Of a DNA stretch of 18,415 nt, positions 13,877-18,415 are shown piece after piece. The notes under the pieces were generated by a model. That model was not told the origin of the DNA and ran no database searches. It was given only the letters and a program-made list of their open reading frames with translations. A program made the translations under genes and the position numbers. The DNA lies in the NCBI GenBank assembly GCA_017507285.1, contig JAFWBF010000183.1, positions 1 through 18,415 on the forward strand, written 5' to 3'. The stretch is from Bacteroidales bacterium. GTDB taxonomy: Bacteria; Bacteroidota; Bacteroidia; Bacteroidales; P3. The stretch's first letter is position 1. Each line of letters begins with the position of its first letter.

Positions 13877-13907
13877 TTTGCAGATTAAAATAAAATGTGT
13901 AACTTTG
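13877..13907 (+). promoter_or_regulatory. rpsP promoter
   Basis: TTTG (13877-13880), a 19-bp spacer and TAACTTTG (13900-13907) fully match the Bacteroidota consensus. The leader to ATG 13960 would be about 45 nt and is very A/T-rich, as is usual for highly expressed ribosomal genes in this phylum. Confidence 0.9.
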
Positions 13908-13959
13908 CAAACTGAAAAATAAATATATAAATAAATAATTACTTAAAAAACAAATAATT

Positions 13960-14481
13960 ATGCCTGCAAGAATTAGATTACAACGTCATGGTAAAAAGAA
14001 TCAACCTTTTTATCATATCGTAGTTGCGGATGGTCGTGCACCACGAGATGGAAGATTTATAGAAAAAATAGGCACTTATAACCCAATGACCAATCCTGCA
14101 CAAATAGCATTGGATATTGACCGTGCAGTAACATGGTTGAAAAACGGAGCTCAACCGAGCGATACCGCAAGAAAAATTTTATCGTACAAAGGTGTCTTGT
14201 TGAAAAGACACTTGCAAATAGGTGTTGAGAAAGGAGCTATTTCGCAAGAACAAGCTGATGTGAAATTCAACCAATGGTTGCAAGAAAAAGAAAACAAGAT
14301 AGCTAACAAACGTAGCTCTATCGAAAATGAAGCACGCTCGAACAGAAAAGCACGCTTAGAAGCTGAACAAAAAGCTAACGAAGCAAAAGCTGCTGCTGTA
14401 GCTGCAAAGAAAGCCGCTGCCGAAGTTCCTGCTGAAACAGAAGAAGCTGCTAATAACGAAGAAACTACAACTCAAGAATAA
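13960..14481 (+). CDS. rpsP: 30S ribosomal protein S16
   Basis: 173 residues. The first ~85 form the S16 core (PARIRLQRHGKKNQPFYHIVVADGRAPRDGRFIEKIG as a typical block, then YNPMT and WLKNGAQPSDTARKIL), a 30S assembly protein. The rest is a charged extension: a Lys/Arg/Glu-rich, probably coiled-coil stretch (about 105-145) and an Ala/Glu-rich end. Such tails are known in Bacteroidota S16. A strong promoter and a terminator bracket the gene, so it is a single-gene unit, without the rimM-trmD-rplS partners that often follow rpsP in other phyla. Confidence 0.97.
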   Translation: MPARIRLQRHGKKNQPFYHIVVADGRAPRDGRFIEKIGTYNPMTNPAQIALDIDRAVTWLKNGAQPSDTARKILSYKGVLLKRHLQIGVEKGAISQEQADVKFNQWLQEKENKIANKRSSIENEARSNRKARLEAEQKANEAKAAAVAAKKAAAEVPAETEEAANNEETTTQE

Positions 14482-14500
14482 TATTTTTTCTTCACTATAT

Positions 14501-14540
14501 AAACGATTATTTGCAGATATGTGTGGATAATCGTTTTTTT
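14501..14540 (+). terminator. rpsP terminator
   Basis: AAACGATTAT (14501-14510) pairs with ATAATCGTTT (14527-14536) around a 16-nt loop, followed by an unbroken T tract to 14540. Confidence 0.85.
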
Positions 14541-14651
14541 ATGGCAAATATAAGTTGTGAAGATGTTTAAAAGCAAATGCTTTAAAAGAAAAAATATCAA
14601 CTTGAATGTCAGTATAATAACTGTAAATGTAGGTTTTCGTTATGATTTTTG

Positions 14652-14682
14652 TTGCAAAGTTCTGCAAAAATGAGTAATTTTG
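14652..14682 (+). promoter_or_regulatory. Promoter of the DUF177-rpmF-plsX unit
   Basis: TTG (14652-14654), a 20-bp spacer and TAATTTTG (14675-14682) match the consensus. The -7 element overlaps an in-frame TTG at 14680, which rules that codon out as the start of the next gene and leaves a leader of roughly 15 nt before ATG 14704. Confidence 0.75.
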
Positions 14683-14703
14683 CAAACTCGTAAAAGATTA
14701 GAA

Positions 14704-15234
14704 ATGACAGAAAAAATAGATACAAAAATACAATTTAGTGGTTTGAAATCAGGTAAATATACCTATGGTTTTACTCTGAATAAGATATTCTTCGCATCGT
14801 TCGGAAATGAGAATTTAGAAGATGGCGAAGTGAGTTTTTCTGTTGTTATGGAGAAGGCAGATCATTTGCTAACTTTTGACTTTTCTTTTACAGGTTTTGT
14901 TCGTTCGATATGTGATAGATGTCTCCAACCATTGGAAATACCAATAGAAGGACACGAAAAGTTATTAGTAAAGTTTAGTGATACCGAGACTAGCGATGAT
15001 GAAAACATACTAGTGGTTTCGGAAAATGAATATCAAATAGATCTTGCACATATAATGTATGAGTATGTCGTAACTGCGTTGCCCATACAGCATATCCATC
15101 CGGATGACGAAGATGGTCGATCGACATGTGATAGTGTAATGCTTAGCTTGTTGGAAACGATGCAACAAAAAGATAATAATGACAATGAAATAGACCCACG
15201 TTGGGAAAAATTGAAAGAATTAAAAATAAAATAA
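14704..15234 (+). CDS. DUF177 (YceD-like) protein
   Basis: 176 residues from ATG 14704 (MTEKIDTKIQFSGLKSGKYT). The family hallmark is RSICDRCLQPLEIPIEG (68-84) with the CxxC pair Cys70/Cys73, followed by an acidic stretch and an ISL-type helix with HIMYEYVVTALPIQHIHPDD. The plastid relative is required for 23S rRNA accumulation, and the gene is classically upstream of rpmF, so a role in large-subunit biogenesis is inferred. rpmF starts 13 bp after its stop. The C-terminal part keeps one further Cys near 148. Confidence 0.88.
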   Translation: MTEKIDTKIQFSGLKSGKYTYGFTLNKIFFASFGNENLEDGEVSFSVVMEKADHLLTFDFSFTGFVRSICDRCLQPLEIPIEGHEKLLVKFSDTETSDDENILVVSENEYQIDLAHIMYEYVVTALPIQHIHPDDEDGRSTCDSVMLSLLETMQQKDNNDNEIDPRWEKLKELKIK

Positions 15235-15247
15235 AAACAATAAAGTT

Positions 15248-15433
15248 ATGCCACATCCAAAACACAGGTTTTCACAAACCAGAACAGCAAAAAGAAGAAC
15301 TCACGATAAAGTTGAGGCTGCTCAATTAATTACATGTAGCAATTGTGGTGCTAAAGTTATGTATCACCACGTATGTCCCGAATGCGGATACTACAGAGGA
15401 AAATTAGCTATCGAAAAAGGCGTTGAAGCTTAA
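15248..15433 (+). CDS. rpmF: 50S ribosomal protein L32
   Basis: 61 residues. The N-terminal PHPKHRFSQTRTAKRRTH is typical of L32, and four cysteines (30, 33, 43, 46) form a zinc ribbon, CSNCGAK...CPECGYY. This is the zinc-binding C+ form, not the cysteine-free form some bacteria use in zinc starvation. It is co-transcribed with DUF177 and probably with plsX, the classical arrangement. Confidence 0.97.
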   Translation: MPHPKHRFSQTRTAKRRTHDKVEAAQLITCSNCGAKVMYHHVCPECGYYRGKLAIEKGVEA

Positions 15434-15464
15434 TTTCATTATAGCATAATAGTTACATATCGTG

Positions 15465-15510
15465 CAAGAAGTACTTTTACTACCAATATAGAGTGGTAGA
15501 GTACCTCTTG
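15465..15510 (+). other. Hairpin in the rpmF-plsX spacer
   Basis: CAAGAAGTACT (15465-15475) and CTACCA (15480-15485) pair with TGGTAG (15494-15499) and AGTACCTCTTG (15500-15510). One mismatch and a 4-nt one-sided bulge interrupt the stem; the loop is 8 nt. No T-tract follows, so an mRNA-processing or attenuating role between the ribosomal and lipid genes is possible. Confidence 0.5.
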
Positions 15511-15541
15511 TATGTGTGTAATAAAATTTTCCGAGTTTACA

Positions 15542-15568
15542 GCAATAAGCACATAATATGTTTATTGC
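15542..15568 (+). other. Hairpin 24 nt before the plsX start
   Basis: GCAATAA (15542-15548) pairs with TTATTGC (15562-15568), and within the loop ACATA/TATGT pair as well, leaving a 2-nt bulge and a single central base. It sits close enough to the plsX ATG (15593) to influence translation initiation. Confidence 0.45.
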
Positions 15569-15592
15569 GCAAATACTTAATAAAATATAGTT

Positions 15593-16531
15593 ATGAGAAT
15601 TGGAATAGATGTGATGGGGGGCGATTTTGCACCTCAAGCTACTATGGAAGGAGCTGTAAAAGCTGCTAAGATATTAGGCAACGATGACAGAATTGTTTTA
15701 GTAGGAAAGGAATCTGCCATTATGCAAGAATTGGAACGTTTACAAGAAACCCCTTCTTTGTTTGATATTGTTAATGCCGACGAGATTATTGAAATGGATG
15801 AGAAACCGGTAAAAGCAATAAAACAAAAACCCAATTCAAGTTTAGCCGTAGGTTTTCGTTTGTTGATGGAAGGTAAGATAGACTCCTTTGCTAGTGCCGG
15901 AAACACAGGTGCCATGCTTGTTGGTGCTATGACCACTGGTGTATTGGAAGGAGTGTTGCGTCCTTGCCTTATGACGGCATTGCCTCGAATAGATGGAGGT
16001 GTATGTTTGTTGGTAGATTCAGGTGTAAATCCTGATTGTAAACCCGAAAACTTATATCAGTTTGGTTTGTTAGGTAGCATGTATGCCAAATGTGTTCTTA
16101 AGGTGAAAAATCCAAAAGTGGGACTTTTGAACCTTGGTACTGAAGCTGGAAAAGGCAACCTGCTTACGACAGCGGCTTACCAATTGATGAGTGGTGCATC
16201 TGATTTCAACTTCATTGGAAACGTAGAACCAAGAACATTGTTTAATAGCAATTGCGATGTGTTTGTTTGCGATGGATTTGTTGGAAATATGATGCTGAAA
16301 TTGTTAGAAACATTTTGGTATACTACCACAAAGCGTGGTCATACTGATGAATATTTGGCTCGTTTTAACTACGAGTTATATGGAGGAACACCTATTTTGG
16401 GTGTAAGCAAACCTGCTATTGTAGGCCACGGTATATCTAGTGCATTAGCTATACAAAATATGATTCTTCAATCAAGAGATATCGTTAATGCAAATTTGGC
16501 TGAGAATTTGAAAGAAATGTTGACTAAATAA
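15593..16531 (+). CDS. plsX: Phosphate acyltransferase PlsX
   Basis: 312 residues, normal length. It makes acyl-phosphate from acyl-ACP, which PlsY uses to start phospholipid synthesis; peripheral on the inner membrane. Family blocks: MRIGIDVMGGDFAP (1-14; most relatives have DAMGGD), KQKPNSSLAVG (about 78-88), SAGNTGAMLVGA (102-113), GVCLLVDSGVNPDCKP, LLNLGTEAGKGN, NFIGNVEPR and VFVCDGFVGNMMLKLLE. The gene lies 159 bp downstream of rpmF, a gap with two hairpins. In most bacteria fabH follows plsX; here a terminator and a convergent gene follow instead. Confidence 0.96.
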   Translation: MRIGIDVMGGDFAPQATMEGAVKAAKILGNDDRIVLVGKESAIMQELERLQETPSLFDIVNADEIIEMDEKPVKAIKQKPNSSLAVGFRLLMEGKIDSFASAGNTGAMLVGAMTTGVLEGVLRPCLMTALPRIDGGVCLLVDSGVNPDCKPENLYQFGLLGSMYAKCVLKVKNPKVGLLNLGTEAGKGNLLTTAAYQLMSGASDFNFIGNVEPRTLFNSNCDVFVCDGFVGNMMLKLLETFWYTTTKRGHTDEYLARFNYELYGGTPILGVSKPAIVGHGISSALAIQNMILQSRDIVNANLAENLKEMLTK

Positions 16532-16556
16532 CAACAAATCGATAATAAAGAATTAG

Positions 16557-16600
16557 AAAGAGAACGAAATTGACATACGATTTCGTTCTCTTTTTTATAT
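16557..16600 (+). terminator. plsX terminator between convergent genes
   Basis: AAAGAGAACGAAAT (16557-16570) pairs with ATTTCGTTCTCTTT (16580-16593) around a 9-nt loop, then T-rich to 16600. The T tract contains the stop codon of the convergent DUF819 gene. On the minus strand the stem is followed only by CTAATTCTTT, a weaker signal. Confidence 0.9.
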
Positions 16601-17767
16601 GCAAATATTCACTAGCAGTTTGTATATACCTATACCCAAATAGTTACCTATTGCATAGCCCATCAGGCCTATCCCAATACCGGTAAGTATAACGTTTCTG
16701 TTGCCTAAAGAGGCAGCTACCAATGGAACAAAAGGAGGGGAATTGATCAACGCTACCGAACTTACCAATACAGTATCGCCATCAAGTTTGAAGATTTTGG
16801 CGAACACTATTTGTAAAACCATGGAGCCAAAAATAGCAAATGTGACATAATATAGTATAAAAATATTGTCGATAAGATTTAGCTCTGAAATATTTACCAT
16901 ATTGGCTATTGCAAAACAGAAGACATAGACACAGTATAGTCCCAAATCGAACGAGTGCTTGATTGCTCTCACCGGTTTGACAAACGACATACAAAGTGAC
17001 AAGGTGGTAAGTACCAATATGAGAACCGCAACACTGTTGCCCAATGGTATAATAAGCGAAATGGTGTATGACACTGCAGCTATAACCACTGCTACAAAAA
17101 TGGCAAACAGCGATGAACGCCATAATTCTTTGCCAAAGAGAGGCAGTCTATCATCACTGACATATTCCTTAACTGTGTCTAACGAGGTTGTAATCTTTGG
17201 CGGTAGCAGTAGACGAAAAATTGTTTTGCCAAAAAAAATTATAAATAATAGATACAGTCCTGTGGCTACTAAATCGTAGCTTGTAACAAGAAGGTAAAGG
17301 TTGTTTGGCAGTCCCACGGCTTTAGATATAGGACCTATATTGGGTATTCCACCTGTGTATATACCTATCATTGCACCACTTACTTTGGCATAATCGGTAG
17401 TGGAAATGCCGGCATCGGTTGCCATTGGGCGGAAAATAAAATATCCTAACATTATGACTATGACAATGCTTGCTACACCGCTTGCAAAAGCTTTGACTGC
17501 TATTCGGGTGGACCATTTGTGAAAATCGCAACTCATAAGCATAAGTGGTATGGCTATAGGAATAGCTATATTGCTAGCCCAATTACAAACTGATAGCTCA
17601 AGGTTGTCAAAAATACCTATATTGCCAACTAATAACCCTATGCAATAAAGTATCATCATCGGGCTAACTTTGTTAATAAAACTCCACTTATATGATAGGC
17701 ATACGACCAGTAGTGGTACTCCAAGCAAGTATATAACTGTGGTAATAATGTGTAAAACTTCTGACAT
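16595..17767 (-). CDS. DUF819 family membrane protein
   Basis: 390 residues with about ten to eleven hydrophobic segments, full length for DUF819 (YjcL-like). Characteristic parts are LVGNIGIFDN, GAMIGIYTGGIPNIGPISKAVG (about 130-151) and a second glycine-rich repeat near the end, NSPPFVPLVAASLGNRNVILTGIGIG. This suggests an inverted-repeat transporter fold like that of sodium-coupled carriers. The substrate is unknown. It has its own promoter upstream and converges on plsX, the stop codon lying inside the plsX terminator. Confidence 0.88.
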   Translation of the reverse strand: MSEVLHIITTVIYLLGVPLLVVCLSYKWSFINKVSPMMILYCIGLLVGNIGIFDNLELSVCNWASNIAIPIAIPLMLMSCDFHKWSTRIAVKAFASGVASIVIVIMLGYFIFRPMATDAGISTTDYAKVSGAMIGIYTGGIPNIGPISKAVGLPNNLYLLVTSYDLVATGLYLLFIIFFGKTIFRLLLPPKITTSLDTVKEYVSDDRLPLFGKELWRSSLFAIFVAVVIAAVSYTISLIIPLGNSVAVLILVLTTLSLCMSFVKPVRAIKHSFDLGLYCVYVFCFAIANMVNISELNLIDNIFILYYVTFAIFGSMVLQIVFAKIFKLDGDTVLVSSVALINSPPFVPLVAASLGNRNVILTGIGIGLMGYAIGNYLGIGIYKLLVNICI

Positions 17768-17807
17768 AGTGTACTTTGTGTATTATTCAACGGATTAAAT
17801 TTCGATG

Positions 17808-17839
17808 CAAAATTACACTATTTTTCTAATAGAAAGAAA
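17808..17839 (-). promoter_or_regulatory. Promoter of the DUF819 gene
   Basis: On the minus strand TAATTTTG (plus 17808-17815) is a full -7 match, with TTTC (plus 17836-17839) 20 bp upstream, one base off the TTTG consensus. The -7 element lies 40 bp before ATG 17767. Confidence 0.6.
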
Positions 17840-17851
17840 TACGACTTCAAG

Positions 17852-17889
17852 AAAAAAGAGCCCCCTCTCTTGCAACGGAGAGGCGGCCC
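17852..17889 (-). terminator. Orphan terminator on the minus strand
   Basis: GGGCCGCCTCTC and GAGAGGGGGCTC (minus-strand reading; plus arms 17878-17889 and 17858-17869) form an 11-pair stem with one mismatch and one G-U, an 8-nt loop, and six T residues after it. No minus-strand gene lies upstream, since the next gene is plus-strand from 18202. The promoter of DUF819 lies beyond it, so it cannot serve that gene. It may end a short RNA from 17890-18200. Confidence 0.7.
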
Positions 17890-17936
17890 CAAAAATACAT
17901 CTTTGAAATAGTAAGCACACGCTATAATAACATAGC

Positions 17937-18113
17937 ATGATGTGGTTTGTTCATCAAAATGAAAAAAGATTTGTGTATAATTACAACTTGTTGGATGAAT
18001 TAAGGCAACTTCTAAAAATACGTTCTATGAAACAACACTGTATTCTATATTTTTACCTAAATCTTTCTAGCAAAATTCCACAAATCACCTGCAAGCCAAA
18101 TTTTAAAAGTTGA
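17937..18113 (+). CDS. Doubtful 58-residue ORF
   Basis: ATG 17937 opens 58 codons to TGA at 18111-18113; product begins MMWFVHQNEKRFVYNYNLLD and continues with ELRQLLKIRSMKQ. There is no promoter, no recognisable family and no strong coding signal. It is the only thing I see in the 310-bp gap 17890-18201 apart from the orphan terminator, and it may be chance. Confidence 0.15.
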   Translation: MMWFVHQNEKRFVYNYNLLDELRQLLKIRSMKQHCILYFYLNLSSKIPQITCKPNFKS

Positions 18114-18201
18114 CTAAATAGCAAATTGGTATTATTCCTAATGCAATAAATACTATGATATGCAGTTATACAAAATAGCGAATTAAAAAAATAGCAACAA
18201 G

Positions 18202-18415
18202 ATGAAAGAAGTGTTTGATTTGATAAACCAAATGTCGCCATACCTACTGTTGGGATTTCTTTTGGCCGGTATTATGCATGCCTTTGTCCCACATACGATG
18301 TATAAAAACTATCTCAGCAAGAGTAATTTTCGTTCGGTGTTCAATGCCACATTGTTGGGTATTCCGTTGCCATTGTGTTCGTGCGGAGTTATACCCACAG
18401 CCATGTCGCTACGCA
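18202..18415 (+). CDS. COG0701 permease, SO_0444 Cu/Zn efflux type (partial)
   Basis: The first 71 residues of a membrane permease that runs off the window edge. The start MKEVFDLINQMSPYLLLGFL is followed by LLAGIMHAFVP, and then by the hallmark GIPLPLCSCGVIPTAMSLR with the Cys-Ser-Cys-Gly motif at 59-62. This is the beginning of the COG0701 (DUF318/ArsP-like) fold, in the subgroup named after SO_0444 and linked to Cu/Zn efflux. The CSCG motif in the first conserved segment may bind metal. No metal-regulator site or clear promoter is visible upstream. Confidence 0.85.
   Translation, partial: MKEVFDLINQMSPYLLLGFLLAGIMHAFVPHTMYKNYLSKSNFRSVFNATLLGIPLPLCSCGVIPTAMSLR

Noticed and set aside
18053..18241. 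62-codon minus-strand ORF near the orphan terminator
   Set aside because: It overlaps the start of the well-supported permease gene and its translation is low-complexity.

Overview
The window reads as chromosomal DNA from a member of the Bacteroidota, most likely order Bacteroidales. The evidence is AT-rich DNA with little Shine-Dalgarno signal, several promoters of the Bacteroidota type (TTTG or TTG, 19-20 bp, TAnnTTTG), a secreted protein with a C-terminal type IX secretion (T9SS) sorting domain, a HU-HIG type HU-related protein, and an alanine/glutamate-rich tail on ribosomal protein S16. Most of the window is ordinary core genome; the unexplained structure lies in the intergenic gaps.

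Layout. Positions 1-80 hold the signal peptide end of an exported protein on the minus strand. Positions 81-752 are mainly non-coding. They contain a possible 29-residue minus-strand ORF (411-500) and an ordered array of five 21-bp palindromic units (540-640), followed by the HU-HIG/winged-helix gene (753-1388). Next come a DUF1015 protein with a ParB-like DGHHR motif (1602-2855), the Na+/H+ antiporter nhaA (3018-4172), and a minus-strand tRNA-Arg(ACG) whose terminator is built into the 3' end of nhaA.

From 4574 to 8704 lies a minus-strand unit: a membrane protein with three PASTA domains, a T9SS-exported protein of unknown function, and an RluD-type pseudouridine synthase, ending at a strong terminator. 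The roughly 600-bp divergent gap (8650-9251) holds the most striking DNA structure of the window, a 58-bp near-perfect palindrome joined to a 22-bp tandem repeat. Then follow, on the plus strand, a two-domain universal stress protein, an exported SPOR-domain protein and an M20 dipeptidase (probably co-transcribed), then DUF454 and a long-form NfeD membrane protease.

The 13.9-16.5 kb part is housekeeping: rpsP with its own promoter and terminator, then DUF177-rpmF-plsX, which links ribosome assembly to phospholipid synthesis. Two RNA hairpins lie in the rpmF-plsX gap and a terminator follows plsX. A DUF819 membrane protein converges on plsX. A roughly 310-bp gap before the last gene has an orphan minus-strand terminator. 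The window ends in the start of a COG0701 permease of the SO_0444 Cu/Zn-efflux type.

I found no insertion sequence, CRISPR array, prophage or obvious defence system. The best candidates for undescribed biology are the palindrome array at 540-640 with its flanking small ORF, and the palindrome/tandem-repeat element at 8904-8980. No searches were run; family names rest on motif recognition.
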